DNA from: Streptomyces sp. WAC08241
Lineage (GTDB): Bacteria; Actinomycetota; Actinomycetes; Streptomycetales; Streptomycetaceae
Assembly (NCBI GenBank): GCA_007858575.1
Contig: CP042279.1
Location: 5,520,501-5,584,500, forward strand
Length of the DNA: 64,000 bases
Direction: 5' to 3'
The position numbers were made by a program, and so were the translations under genes. This document shows, one piece after another, positions 20,069 to 30,684 of the stretch. The first letter of the stretch is position 1. Each line of letters opens with the position of its first letter. The notes beneath the pieces were generated by a model. That model was not told the origin of the DNA. It searched no databases and saw only the letters and a program-made list of their open reading frames with translations.

Positions 20069-21161
20069 GTGTCCGCAGGACCGAACACCAGGGGAGCGTT
20101 GAAGCACGTCCTCGGGCATCTGCTCACCCCCTGCTGATGTGCGTCGGCATGGGACTCGCCTACCTCGGCGCCTTCCACGCCCCCGAACCCCACGACCTGC
20201 GCGTCGACGTCGTCGGCTCGGGGCCCACGACCCAGGTCCTCGCCCAGACGCTCCAGGACGAGGGGGCGGGCGCCCTCGACGTCCGCACCGTCGCCGACCG
20301 GGAGACGGCCGTCACCACGCTGCGCGAGCAGCACAGCTTCGGCGCCTACGTGCCGGGCGCGAAGCCCGAACTCCTCGTCGCCTCGGGCTCCTCCGACACC
20401 AGCGCCATGGCGGTCGAGAAGGTGTTCACCAAGGTCGCCGCCGCGCAGGACGCCCCGCTGAAGGTCACCGACGTGGCCCCCACCGCCTCCGGCGACCCCA
20501 CCGGCCAGGGCGTCTTCTTCCTCCTGGTCGCCCTCAGCATCGGCGCGTACGCCTCGGTCGCCGTCATCGGCGGCGCCGGAGCCGTCCTGCCCATGCGGAT
20601 CAGGGTCCTCCTCGCCGCCGGCATGTCCTTCGTCGTCAGCCTGACCGGCACCTCTTCGCCGGGCCGGTCTTCCACCTGGTCGACCAGGGCCTCGGCGGGG
20701 TGTGGGCGATGTCCTGGCTGTACGCGGCGGGCATCCTGCTCGTCGGCGTCGGCCTGCACACCTTCCTGCGCCGCTGGACCACGCTCGGCGTGATGGTCCT
20801 CTTCGTCATGCTCAACTTCACCAGCTCCGGGGCATCTACCGGCCCGAGCTCCAGCCCGGCTTCTTCGGCGCCCTGCACGCCTTCTGGAACGGCGCGGGCT
20901 TCGTCGAGGGCGTGCGCGCGCACGTGTACTTCGACGGCCACGCCCTCGGCGGGAACGTCCTCGTCCTCGCCCTCTGGCTCCTCGTCGGAGCCGCCCTCGT
21001 CGCCGTCGCGGGCCTCACGGAGGCGCGGCGCGCGAAGCAGGCTGCCGGGCCCTCGCACAGTCCGCCGCTCAGCCCGCCACCCGGCCCGCCCCCAGCCCGC
21101 GCCTCAGTCCGCCGAGAAGGCCGAGGCCGAGGAGGAGATGGAGGAGGCCGTCGCGGTCTGA
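20069..21161 (+). CDS. Multi-pass membrane protein, ABC-2/YhgE-like
   Basis: About 365 residues. GTG 20069 is chosen because GGAGG lies 5 bases before it. A first helix (LLMCVGMGLAYLGAF) is followed by an extracytoplasmic domain of about 130 residues (HDLRVDVVGSGPTTQVLAQT, DRETAVTTLREQHSFGAYVP) and then five helices (GVFFLLVALSIGAYASVAVI, SWLYAAGILLVGVGL, VMVLFVMLNFTSSG, LVLALWLLVGAALVAVAG). This layout resembles YhgE/Pip and ABC-2 permeases. The tail is acidic (AEAEEEMEEAVAV). Indels near 20130, 20660, 20832 and 21045. MarR control suggests a role in drug or stress response; this is inference. Confidence 0.75.
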
Positions 21162-21210
21162 GGACCGCCCGACCCTGATCGGGTGACAGGCCCGGAGGGC
21201 TTCCGGGGAG

Positions 21211-21233
21211 TTGTCCACAGGTGCTCGTCCACA
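21211..21233 (+). promoter_or_regulatory. Pair of DnaA boxes
   Basis: TTGTCCACA (21211-21219) is the exact Streptomyces consensus DnaA box; TCGTCCACA (21225-21233) differs by one base. They lie 14 bp apart in the same direction, about 80 bp before the DUF2252 start. Confidence 0.6.
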
Positions 21234-21310
21234 GGGGGAGACGGCCGCTCGGCGGCGGCGGTACCGTCAGGGCCGAACGAGGACGAACATCGCATCGGGG
21301 AGGACGTCCC

Positions 21311-22763
21311 ATGGACGTGATCACGGCTGTCGTGCCGGAACAGCGCGGTACGGGCGGAGTGCGGGCGCGGAGCGCGTCCCGCACGTGCCGGGGTTCGCGC
21401 GCCGAGCGGCCGCGGGGCCGGAGCCTCCCCCAAGGAGCGGGGTAGGAGCTGCGCGAGCGGGTCCCCGCTCCTCGCACGCCCGGCAGGACCCCGTCGTCGA
21501 CCGCCCGGACGCCGTCCGCGCCGTCGAGGAGTCGAACTTCGGCCGGGTTCCCGAGCTCACGCCGATACGGGTCGGCAGGATGGCGGCGAGCCCGTTCGCC
21601 TTCCTGCGCGGATCCGCCGGACTGATGGCCCAGGACCTCGTCGGGACCCCCGTCACCGGGATCGCCGCGCAGATCTGCGGTGACGCGCACGCCGCCAACT
21701 TCGGCCTCTACGGGGACGCCCGCGGCCGGCTCGTCATGGACCTCAACGACTTCGACGAGACCGTCGTCGGCCCCTGGGAATGGGACCTCAAGCGGCTCGC
21801 CACCTCCCTGGTCCTCGCCGGGCGGGAGGTCGGCGCGAGCGAGGAGGTCTGCCGGGCCGCCGCCTTCGACGCCGTCGGCGCCTACCGGCGCACCATGCGC
21901 CTGCTCGCCCGCCTCCCCGCCGCCGACGCCTGAACGCGATCGCCGACGAGGAACTCGTCTCCCACGCCGACGCCCACGACCTCCTCGGCATCCTGGAGAA
22001 GGTCTCCGCCAAGGCCCGCAACAACACCAGCGCCCGGTTCGCCACCCGGTCGACCGAGGCCGTGGCGGACGCCGAGGGCGGCGGCCGCAGGTTCGTCGAC
22101 GCTCCCCGGTGCTGCGCCGGGTCCCGGACGCCGAGGCGGCCCGGGTCGCCGCCTCCCTCGGCGCCTACCTGGAGACCGTGTCCGAGGACCGGCTGCCGCT
22201 CCTCGCGCGGTACGCCGTCCACGACGTGGCCTTCCGGGTGGTCGGCACCGGCAGCGTCGGCACCCGTTCCTACGTCGTGCTGCTCCTCGACCACCGGGGC
22301 GAGCCTCTGGTGCTCCAGGTCAAGGAGGCCCGGCCTCGGTCCTGCTCCCCACCTGCCGGCCGCGGGCTTCGCGGTGGAGGACGCGGGCCACGAGGGGAGG
22401 CGCGTGGTGCTCGGGCAGAAGCGGATGCAGGTCGTCAGCGACATCCTGCTCGGCTGGACCACGGTCGACGGGCGTCCGTTCCAGGTGCGCCAGTTCCGCA
22501 ACCGCAAGGGCAGCGTCGACCCTGCCGCGCTCGCCGCCGACCAGGTCGACGACTACGGGCGGATGACCGGCGCCCTGCTCGCCCGCGCCCACGCCCACAG
22601 CGCCGACCCGCGCCTGATATCCGGCTACTGCGGCAAGAACGAGGAGCTGGACGGGGCCGTCGCCTCCTTCGCCGTCACGTACGCGGACCGCACCACGGCC
22701 GACCACGCCGACCTGCTCTCCGCCGTCCGCTCCGGACGGGTGGCGGCCGAGCTCGGCGTCTGA
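21311..22763 (+). CDS. DUF2252 family protein
   Basis: About 480 residues from ATG 21311, broken by at least five indels (near 21380, 21470, 21932, 22107, 22350). Family landmarks: RVGRMAASPFAFLRGSAG, ICGDAHAANFGLYG (a GDxHxxNFG motif like the catalytic HGDxHxxN of phosphotransferases), MDLNDFDETVVGPWEWDLKR, NRKGSVDPAALAADQ and GRMTGALLARAHAHSAD. The resemblance to aminoglycoside phosphotransferase and kinase-like folds is suggestive, but no substrate is known to me. No clear operon partner. Confidence 0.85.
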
Positions 22764-22803
22764 CTCCGCGCGGGCGGATGCCCCGGCCCCTTACGCTGGG
22801 AGG

Positions 22804-23645
22804 GTGACGAGCCGGAGCGAGGACAGCGACGTGGACCAGGGCCTGGAGCAGGGCGCGGACACCGGGGGCGACGAGCGGCCCGAGGCGCGCCTCGAGCGCG
22901 CCGTGCGGGCGGCCGAACAGGCGCTGATCGAGTTCGAGATCGCCGTCGAGACCTTCCGGGTCGAGGTGGAGAACTTCTCCCGGCTGCACCACCAGAGGCT
23001 CGGCCCGATGTACGCGCGGCTCGACGAGCTGGAGGCGCTGATCGCCGAGGCCCGGGCGGCGCGCACCGGTGACCCGGAGGACCTGCGGCGGGCCCAGGAG
23101 GCCCGGGCGGCGGTCATGCCGATGCCGGGCGTGGAGGAGCTGTTCCACGACTGGATCGACACCGACGGCCTCTCCCCGAGGCGGCGGCCATGCTCACCGA
23201 GCGGCCGGTCCAGCCGCCGAAGCGGGTCCGGCCCGGTGAGGAGGCCCGCAGGCTCTACCGCGAGCTGGCCCGCAAGGCCCACCCCGACCTGGCCCGCGAG
23301 GAGGGCGAGCGGAAGCGGCGCGGGGAGTTCATCACCCGGGTGAACGCCGCCTACGCCCGGGGCGACGAGGGGCTGCTGCGGGAGCTGTCCGCCGAGTGGG
23401 AGGCCGGACCGGCGCCGGCCGAGGAGCGGCTCAGCGAGAGCGAGGAGCTGTACGCGCGCCTGGAGTGGCTGGCGGAGCGCAAGGACATGCTGTCGGCGGT
23501 GGCGCGCGAGCTGGAGGAGAGTGCGATCGGCGCGATGCTGCGGATGGCGCCGGACGACCCGGACCGGCTCCTCGAGGAGATCGCGGAGCAGCTCCTCGCA
23601 CAGGTCTCCGAGCGGGAGAACGAGCTGTCCGGCCTGGTGCAGTAG
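22804..23645 (+). CDS. J-domain-like protein with coiled coil
   Basis: About 281 residues from GTG 22804. Residues 30-100 form a long charged helix (ERAVRAAEQALIEFEIAVET and DELEALIAEARAARTG), probably coiled coil. In the corrected frame after 23178 comes a J-domain-like segment: RLYRELARKAHPDLA with the diagnostic HPD, and FITRVNAAYARGDEG. The C-terminus is again helical and acidic, ending ENELSGLVQ. HPD proteins stimulate DnaK-type chaperones. No DnaK or GrpE gene is nearby, so it may be a specialised or degenerate J-protein. Confidence 0.75.
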
Positions 23646-23700
23646 GTTTTCCGTGCGCCCGACTCCCTGCGGGCGGTTCTGACGAGAGAAGGCCGGTCCC

Positions 23701-24045
23701 ATGAATGTCTCCCCGCTGCCCTCGGTGGACGCGGCTTCCGTGCCGTCCGATGCCCTGGTGCTGGACGTCAGGGAGGAGGACGAGTGGGCCGCGGGCCACG
23801 TCGAGGGCGCGGTGCACGTGCCGATGAGCGACTTCGTGGCCCGCTTCGGTGAGGTCACGGAGTCCCTGGCCGAGCACGGCCGGGCCTATGTGATGTGCCG
23901 GGTGGGCGGCCGGTCGGCGCAGGTCACGCAGTACCTGGTCCAGCAGGGTTTCGACGCCGTGAACGTCGACGGCGGGATGCTCGCCTGGGACGGCGCCGGG
24001 CGCCCGATGGTGGCGGAGAACGGCGCCCAGGCGTTCGTGCTCTGA
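23701..24045 (+). CDS. Single-domain rhodanese sulfurtransferase
   Basis: An intact 114-residue cytoplasmic protein starting ATG 23701. Rhodanese features: LVLDVREEDEWAAGHVEGAV (the DVRE and GHI/GAV motif), PMSDFVARFGEV, catalytic Cys in AYVMCRVGGRSAQVTQYL and GFDAVNVDGGMLAWDGAG. Length and layout match GlpE/PspE-type enzymes that carry sulfur on Cys 84 or so. The natural substrate is unknown. It lies 55 bp after the J-domain gene and may share its transcript. Confidence 0.92.
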   Translation: MNVSPLPSVDAASVPSDALVLDVREEDEWAAGHVEGAVHVPMSDFVARFGEVTESLAEHGRAYVMCRVGGRSAQVTQYLVQQGFDAVNVDGGMLAWDGAGRPMVAENGAQAFVL

Positions 24046-24051
24046 TCCCTC

Positions 24052-24089
24052 GGGTCCCGGGTCCCGGGTCCCGGGTCCCGGGCCCCGGG
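24052..24089. repeat. GGGTCCC tandem repeat
   Basis: Five consecutive copies of the 7-bp unit GGGTCCC (last one GGGCCCC), each self-complementary, lie 7 bp after the rhodanese stop. The array can fold into several hairpins and may terminate transcription between the convergent rhodanese and paa genes. Confidence 0.8.
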
Positions 24090-24163
24090 GACGGCCTGTG
24101 CCGTCCTCCTCCCCGGGCCCTCAAGGTCTCCAGACCCTTTCTCCAGGCCTCCGGCCCCGCCCG

Positions 24164-25249
24164 TCAGCGGTCGAAGTCCAGCACCACGTCGGCGGTGGTG
24201 GGGCGGGACTGGCAGGCCAGGACGTAACCGGCCTCCGTCTCGTCCGGCTCCAGGGCGAAGTTGCGGTCCATCCGCACCTCTCCGCCGACGACGAAGGCCC
24301 GGCAGGTGCCGCACACCCCGCCCTTGCAGGCGTACGGGGCGTCCGCGCGGGCGCGGAGCACGGTGTCCAGGAGCGTCTCGCCCCGCTCCACCGGCCAGGT
24401 GCCGGACCGGCCGTGCAGGGTCGCGGTCAGGGTGGCGTGCGCGGGGCGTCGGCCGCCGGTGCTGCCGCGGGCGCGGAGCCGTCGTCGACGTGGAAGATCT
24501 CCTGGTGGATCCGGCCCCGGTCGACGCCCAGGTCGCGCAGCGCCCGCTCGGCGCCCTGCACCAGACCGAAGGGCCCGCACAGGAACCAGCCGTCGACCTC
24601 GCCGACCGGCAGCAGCGCGGGAAGCAGCCCGGTGAGCCGCTCGCGGTCGAGCCGGCCCGACGGAAGGCCCGCCTGCTGCTCCTCCCGGGAGAGCACGGTG
24701 ACCAACTGGAAGCGGTCGGGGTAGCGGTCCTTCAGGTCGGCCACCTCGTCCAGGAACATGGTGGACGCGGCGGTGCGGTCGCTCCGGACCAGGCAGAACC
24801 GGGCCTCCGGCTCGCGGGCGAGCAGGGTGGCCGCCATCGAGAGCACTGGGGTGATGCCGCTGCCGCCGACGACCGCGGCGAAGCGGCCGGGGCGCGGGGC
24901 GAGCGTGAAGCGGCCCTCGGCTCCATGACCTCGACGAGGTCGCCGACGGCCAGCTCCTTGAGGGCGTACGTCGAGAACGCGCCGCCGTCCACGAGCCGGA
25001 TGCCGACGCGCAGGACGGGGGCTCGCCGGCCGGGGCGGCGGGGGCGCAGATCGAGTACGTGCGCCGGACCTCCTCGCCCCGCTCGCCGGTGCGCCGCAGC
25101 GCCAGGTGCTGGCCGGGCAGATGCCGGTAGGTCTCGCGCAGCTCGGGCGGGACCGCGAAGGTGACGGCCACGGAGTCGTCCGTGAGCCGCTTGACCCCGC
25201 TCACCGCGAGCGGATGGAACCCGGCCCGTCCCGCGCCTGAGGACACCAT
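24164..25249 (-). CDS. paaE: Phenylacetyl-CoA epoxidase reductase PaaE
   Basis: The reductase subunit that passes electrons from NADPH to the PaaABC oxygenase, about 361 residues. An FAD domain (LPGQHLALRR, EVRRTYSIC) is followed by an NAD(P) domain (GGSGITPVLSMAATLL, FLCGPFGLVQ) and a C-terminal plant-type 2Fe-2S domain with CKGGVCGTCRA and the fourth Cys in VLACQSR. Indels near 25018, 24925 and 24450. Last gene of the paaABCDE operon, starting directly after paaD (1 bp gap). Confidence 0.92.
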   Translation of the reverse strand: MVSSGAGRAGFHPLAVSGVKRLTDDSVAVTFAVPPELRETYRHLPGQHLALRRTGERGEEVRRTYSICAPAAPAGEPPSCASASGSWTAARSRRTPSRSWPSATSSRSWSRGPLHARPAPRPLRRGRRRQRHHPSALDGGHPARPRAGGPVLPGPERPHRRVHHVPGRGGRPEGPLPRPLPVGHRALPGGAAGGPSVGPARPRAAHRAASRAAAGRRGRRLVPVRALRSGAGRRAGAARPGRRPGPDPPGDLPRRRRLRARGSTGGRRPAHATLTATLHGRSGTWPVERGETLLDTVLRARADAPYACKGGVCGTCRAFVVGGEVRMDRNFALEPDETEAGYVLACQSRPTTADVVLDFDR

Positions 25250-25745
25250 CTACAGCTCCTTGAAGTGGTCGAACGGTTCGCGGCAGGCGGTGCAGCGGCG
25301 CAGGGCCTTGCACGCGGTGGAGGAGAAGCGGCTCAGGAGCTCGGTGTCGGTGGAGCCGCAGTGCGGGCAGCGGATCGCCAGCGTCAGCGGCACCGGGCCG
25401 CCGGCCGGCGCCCTGCGGGCGCGGCGGGGCGATGCCGAACTCGGTGAGCTTGCGCCGTCCCTCCTCGCTGATGTCGTCGGTGGACCAGGCGGGGTGAGGA
25501 CCGTGACGACGGAGACGTCCGGGACCCCGTGGTCGTGGAGGGCGCGCTCGATGTCCGAGGACATGGCCTCGATCGCGGGACAGCCCGTGTACGTCGGGGT
25601 GAGGGTGACCTCGACCCGGCCGGGGCCGGTGACGTGGACGCCCCGCATCACCCCCAGCTCCTCCAGGGTGAGGACGGGCAGCTCCGGGTCGGGGACGGCG
25701 CCGGCGACCCGGCTCAGCTTCCTCCTCCAGGGCCGTCATGGTCAC
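25250..25745 (-). CDS. paaD: PaaD, Fe-S/zinc maturation protein of phenylacetyl-CoA epoxidase
   Basis: About 165 residues with a MIP18/DUF59-type domain: VPDPELPVLTLEELGVMRGV (corrected frame), VEVTLTPTYTGCPAIEAMSS with the conserved Cys. The PaaD-specific C-terminus holds CPHCGSTDTELLSRF, then STACKALRRCTACREPFDHF, a four-Cys metal site. PaaD is thought to help iron-sulfur or diiron assembly in the Paa complex. Start taken as GTG 25745 overlapping the paaC stop (GTGA); ATG 25739 is the alternative. Several indels (near 25725, 25495, 25425). Confidence 0.85.
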
Positions 25746-26481
25746 CACGACGCCCCCGGGTGGCTGCGGTGCAGGTGCTGCATCTCGGCCAGCATCCGCC
25801 CGAAGGACTCGGTGTGTAGGCCCTGGCGGCCCGCGCCGGCGCTCCAGGCGCCGGTGCGCGGCCCGGAGGGCACGGCGAGCGTGGCCCTGCCGAGGACGTC
25901 CGTCACCGACTCCAGCCAGGCGCTCTCCAGGGCCGCGTGGTCCACGTCGAGCCCTTCGACCGGCTGGAACAGCTCGCCGGTGTACCGCCACAGGGCCTCG
26001 CAGGCCCGGCTCATCCGCTCGTGGCTCTCGGGGGTGCCGTCGCCGAGGCGCAGCGCCCACTGCTCGGCGTGGTCCCGGTGGTAGGCGACCTCCTTGACGG
26101 CCTTCGCCGCGAGACCGGCGAAGGGCCCGTCGCCGGAGGCCAGCCGCCCGTACAGCAGGTGCTGGTAGGTGGAGAAGTAGAGCTGCCGGGCGATGGTGTG
26201 GGCGAAGTCGCCGTTCGGCTGCTCGACGAGCTGGACGTTCCGGAAGGAGCGCTCCTCCCGGAGGTAGGCCAGCTCGTCCTCGTCACCGACGAGGGAGAGC
26301 AGGACGCGGGCCTGGCCGAGCAGGTCGAGCGCGATGTTGGCCAGGGCGACCTCCTCCTCCAGGACGGGGCGGAGCCGGCCCACTCCCCAGGCGGTGGGAG
26401 AGGACGAGGGCGTCGTCGCCGAGGGCGAGGGCCGCGCCGACGGGCACGGCGGTGGTGCTCTCGGGTGTCGGGGGTGCTCAC
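25742..26481 (-). CDS. paaC: Phenylacetyl-CoA 1,2-epoxidase structural subunit PaaC
   Basis: About 247 residues, a ferritin-like helical protein that pairs with PaaA in the epoxidase but lacks the full iron site. Landmarks: EEEVALANIALDLLGQARVL, FRNVQLVEQPNGDFAHTIAR, KEVAYHRDHAEQWALRLGDG, FGRMLAEMQHLHRSHPGASW. GTG 26481 overlaps the paaB stop. Indels near 26450 and 26385 disturb only the N-terminus, which in the corrected frame reads AALALGDDALVLSHRLGEW. Confidence 0.92.
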
Positions 26482-26757
26482 AGGTGCTTCACCTCCGGGA
26501 TCTCGTAGAAGGTCGGGTGGCGGTAGGCCTTGTCCGCCGCCGGGTCGAAGAAGGGTCCTTCTCGTCGGGCGAGGAGGCGGTGATCGCCGCGGAGGGCACG
26601 ACCCAGATCGAGACGCCCTCGCTCCTGCGGGTGTACAGGTCGCGGGCGTTGCGCAGGGCCATCTCCGCGTCGGGCGCGTGGAGACTGCCCGCGTGGGTGT
26701 GGGACAGTCCGCGGCGCGAGCGCACGAACACCTCCCACAGCGGCCAACCGTCGCTCG

Positions 26758-26761
<4 letters not shown>
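26478..26761 (-). CDS. paaB: Phenylacetyl-CoA epoxidase small subunit PaaB
   Basis: About 95 residues from ATG 26761, which overlaps the paaA stop (ATGA). Typical PaaB sequence: WPLWEVFVRSRRGLSHTHAG, SLHAPDAEMALRNARDLYTR and EGVSIWVVPSAAI, ending YRHPTFYEIPEVKHL. One indel near 26560. PaaB bridges PaaAC heterodimers and aids coupling with the reductase. Confidence 0.93.
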
Positions 26762-27786
<1,025 letters not shown>

Positions 27787-27796
27787 CAGATCCCCT

Positions 27797-27814
27797 ACCG
27801 ACCGATCGTTCGGT
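27797..27814. promoter_or_regulatory. PaaR-like operator upstream of paaA
   Basis: An 18-bp near-perfect dyad ACCGACCGATCGTTCGGT (27797-27814). The inner 14 bp on the - strand read ACCGAACGATCGGT, identical to the site before paaN (32435). It starts 10 bp upstream of the paaA start codon, where a repressor would block transcription. A perfect TTATCCACA DnaA box (- strand, 27860-27868) is nearby. Confidence 0.75.
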
Positions 27815-27898
27815 TCATTGGGTTCAATGGTGAGACGACGGCCCGTATGGTGTCAACCCTGTGGATAACCGAGGTGGGCCGATCGGGATCGGGGCAGG

Positions 27899-28678
27899 AT
27901 GGACGCGCACGTCGAAAAGGACGCGGTCGGGGTGAGGGACGACCGGCGGACAGCCCCGGAGGAGCCCCCGACCGCCCTGCCCGACCCCGTGCCCCCGCGG
28001 CCGCCGGCCCGGGCACCGGGATCATGGCGCTCTCCCTGCCGTACCAGGTCGTCGTCGCCGTCGCGCTCGCCGTCACCGCCGTGTTCGCCTGCGTCCACCT
28101 GGCGATGGTCTTCCTGCACGTGGCGCCGTCCAACACGCTGACCAAGCAGAACGGTCAGGCCGTCGACGACTGGGTCTACCCCGAGTTCGAGCAGAACTGG
28201 AAGCTCTTCGCGCCCAACCCGCTCCAGCAGAACGTCTCCGTCGAGGTCCGCGCCGAGGTCACCGCCGCCGACGGCACCCGCCGGACCACCGACTGGATCG
28301 ACCTCACGGCCCAGGACACCGAGGCGATCCGCCACAACCCGATGCCCAGCCACACCCAGCAGAACCAGCTCCGCAGGCCGTGGACTTCTACTTCAACTCG
28401 CACACCGACGAGCACCGCCCCAACGGACTGCGCGGCCGCCTCTCGGAGCAGTACATGCGCCGGATCGCGGTGCAGCGCCTCGACGCCCTCCCCGCCCTCG
28501 CGGACTCCGACCTGCGCCGCATCCGGCTCCGCGCCGTCACCCGGCCCGTCCCCGCGCCGCACTGGAGCACCGAGAAGTCGAAGTCCTCCCCTCCTACCGC
28601 GACTTCCCGTGGTGGCGGATCACCGACGCCGACCGGTCTGCCGACGCGGCCCCGAACCGTACGGAGGAGGCCCGATGA
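27899..28678 (+). CDS. DUF5819 family membrane protein
   Basis: About 260 residues. A Pro-rich cytoplasmic start (ATG 27899 after GGGGCAGG) precedes one helix (VVVAVALAVTAVFACVHLAM). The outer domain has NTLTKQNGQAVDDWVYPEFE, QNWKLFAPNPLQQNVSVEVR, TTDWIDLTAQDTEAI and ends PWWRITDADR. The WxLFAPNP motif is the DUF5819 signature. Indels near 28000, 28375 and 28580. Its stop overlaps the next gene's ATG (ATGA), so it is translationally coupled with the HTTM protein; I infer that they act together, perhaps in a lipid or peptide modification. Confidence 0.8.
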
Positions 28679-29934
28679 GCACCCCCACGCCGACACCGGC
28701 GCCCGCGCCCGCCTCCCCGCGCGCGCGTGTCCGCGAGCCCTTCGACCGCCGGCTCGCCCGCGCCGTCCAGACCGTCACCGGCCGCTCCCTCGGCCCGTAC
28801 CAGAGCGCGATCGTACGGATCGGCTTCTCGCTGACCTGGCTGCTCTTCCTGCTGCGCGAGCTGCCGCACCGGCACCAGCTCTACGGCCTCGAAAGCCCCT
28901 GGTCCTGGAGGATGGCCGAGCGGCTGATCGTCGACAACCGGGCCTTCACCGTGCTCATGTGGTCGGACGGCCGGATCTGGTTCGAGGCCGTCTACGGACT
29001 CGCGGTGCTCTCCGCCGCCCTGCTCCTGGTGGGCTGGCGCACCCGGGCCGTCTCCGTGGTCTTCATGGCCGGGGTGCTGTCGCTGCAGAACCGCGCCGTC
29101 TTCGTCGGCGACGGCGGCGACAACGTCCTCCACCTCGCCGCGATCTACCTCGTCCTGACCCGCTGCTCCCGGGCGTGGTCCTCGACGCCCGGCGGGCGGC
29201 CCGCGAGAGCGCGCCGTCCGCGCCGGGGAGCCCCGCGCCGCGACCCCACCGGCCCGCTGCTGTGGACCGTGCTCGGCGGCTTCCTCGTGGCCGCCACCTG
29301 GTTCTCCGACGTCAGCGGCGAGTGGTGGATGCCGGTGCTGCTGTGGGTGCTCTGGCTGGGGAACGCGCTGTGGTGGCTGGTCCGCCGGTACGCCCCGGGG
29401 GAGCCCCGCACCCTGCTCGACGCCCTCGCCAACCTCGCGCACAACGCCGCCCTCCTGGTGCTCATGGCGGAGGTCTGCCTGATCTACGCCACGGCCGGCT
29501 GGTACAAGGTCCAGGGCGCGCGCTGGCAGGACGGCACCGCGCTGTTCTACCCGCTCCACCTGGACTACTTCACGCCCTGGCCCGCCCTCTCCGAGCTGCT
29601 CGCCTCCAGCGGGATCATGGTGATGGTGCTGTCCTACGGCACGGTGATCGTGCAGGTCGCCTTCCCCTTCACGCTCTTCAACCGCAAGGTCAAGAACGTC
29701 CTCCTGGCCGCGATGATGCTGGAGCACGCCGGGATCGCCCTGCTCCTCGGCCTGCCGGTCTTCTCGCTGGCGATGATCTCGCCGACGCGGTCTTCCTGCC
29801 GACGGTGTTCCTGGTGGCCCTGGGCGCGCGGGCGACCCGGGTCCGGGACCGGCTGCTGCGGCGGACCCCGGACGGGACGCTGCCCGAGCAGCGCCGTGCG
29901 GACGGGGGCACGCCCCCGTACCCTCGTCGGGTGA
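28675..29934 (+). CDS. HTTM domain membrane protein (vitamin K carboxylase-related)
   Basis: About 418 residues with eight or more helices. HTTM stands for horizontally transferred transmembrane domain, found in vitamin K-dependent gamma-carboxylase and relatives. Visible pieces: SAIVRIGFSLTWLLFLLREL, WSWRMAERLIVDNRAFTVLM, VSVVFMAGVLSLQNRAVFVG, GGDNVLHLAAIYLVL, LIYATAGWYKVQGARWQDGT and FTLFNRKVKNVLLAAMMLEH. One indel near 29780 affects only the last helix and tail. No soluble carboxylase domain is present. It overlaps the DUF5819 gene by 4 bp. Reaction unknown. Confidence 0.82.
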   Translation: MSTPTPTPAPAPASPRARVREPFDRRLARAVQTVTGRSLGPYQSAIVRIGFSLTWLLFLLRELPHRHQLYGLESPWSWRMAERLIVDNRAFTVLMWSDGRIWFEAVYGLAVLSAALLLVGWRTRAVSVVFMAGVLSLQNRAVFVGDGGDNVLHLAAIYLVLTRCSRAWSSTPGGRPARARRPRRGAPRRDPTGPLLWTVLGGFLVAATWFSDVSGEWWMPVLLWVLWLGNALWWLVRRYAPGEPRTLLDALANLAHNAALLVLMAEVCLIYATAGWYKVQGARWQDGTALFYPLHLDYFTPWPALSELLASSGIMVMVLSYGTVIVQVAFPFTLFNRKVKNVLLAAMMLEHAGIALLLGLPVFSLAMISPTRSSCRRCSWWPWARGRPGSGTGCCGGPRTGRCPSSAVRTGARPRTLVG

Positions 29935-30622
29935 GCACCACCGAAGAGACGCCCGGGACCGGGCCGCAGACCGCCGGGGCCGAGCAGGAGCCGGTCCAGT
30001 ACGACGAGGGGTTCGGCCCCGAGGTCGGCGTCGGGCCGCACCCGGAGCCGTGGCCCGAGGGCGAGCGGTACGACCCCGAGCTGCTCGCCGGCGGCGACCG
30101 GCGCAACGTCGTCGACCGCTACCGGTACTGGACGCGCGAGGCGGTCGTCGCCGACCTGGACACCCGGCGCCACGACTTCCACGTGGCGGTGGAGAACTGG
30201 GGCCACGACTTCAACATCGGTTCGGTGGTGCGGACCGCCAACGCCTTCCTGGCCAAGGAGGTCCACATCGTGGCCGGCGGCGCTGGAACCGGCGCGGCGC
30301 CATGGTCACCGACCGCTACCAGCACGTCCGCCACCACCCGGACACCGCGTCGCTGACCTCGTGGGCGGCGGCCGAGGGCCTGCCCGTCATCGGCATCGAC
30401 AACCTGCCCGGCGCCGTGCCGCTGGAGCGGACCGTGCTCCCCGCCGCTGTGTGCTGCTCTTCGGGCAGGAGGGCCCCGGGCTCACCGAGGAGGCCCGCGC
30501 CCACGTGGAGACGGTCTGCTCGATCGCCCAGTTCGGCTCCACCCGGTCGATCAACGCGGGGCGGCCGCCGCCATCGCCATGCACGCGTGGATCCAGCGGT
30601 ACGCGGAGATCGAGACCCCTAG
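29931..30622 (+). CDS. TrmH/SpoU family RNA 2'-O-methyltransferase
   Basis: About 230 residues from GTG 29931. An acidic start (VQYDEGFGPEVGVGPHPEP) precedes the SPOUT domain: HDFHVAVENWGHDFNIGSVV with the conserved Asn (NIGSVVRTANAFL), PVIGIDNLPGAVPLE, then LLFGQEGPGLTEEA and FGSTRSINAG, the knot that binds S-adenosylmethionine. It methylates a ribose in rRNA or tRNA; the target site is unknown. Indels near 30290, 30455, 30565 and 30615. It is in frame with the shifted HTTM tail, but that apparent fusion arises from the indel. Confidence 0.87.
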
Positions 30623-30684
30623 GGGCCCGGGGGCCCGGGCTCGGAGCGGCGGGACCCGGTGGGGCCCCGCCGCGTCACGGGAGG

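Noticed and set aside
24052..24089. CRISPR-like array
   Set aside because: The units are 7 bp without spacers; this is a simple tandem repeat.
28675..30622. Apparent fusion of the HTTM protein with the RNA methyltransferase
   Set aside because: The fusion depends on an indel near 29780; a separate GTG start at 29931 and the unrelated domains argue for two overlapping genes.
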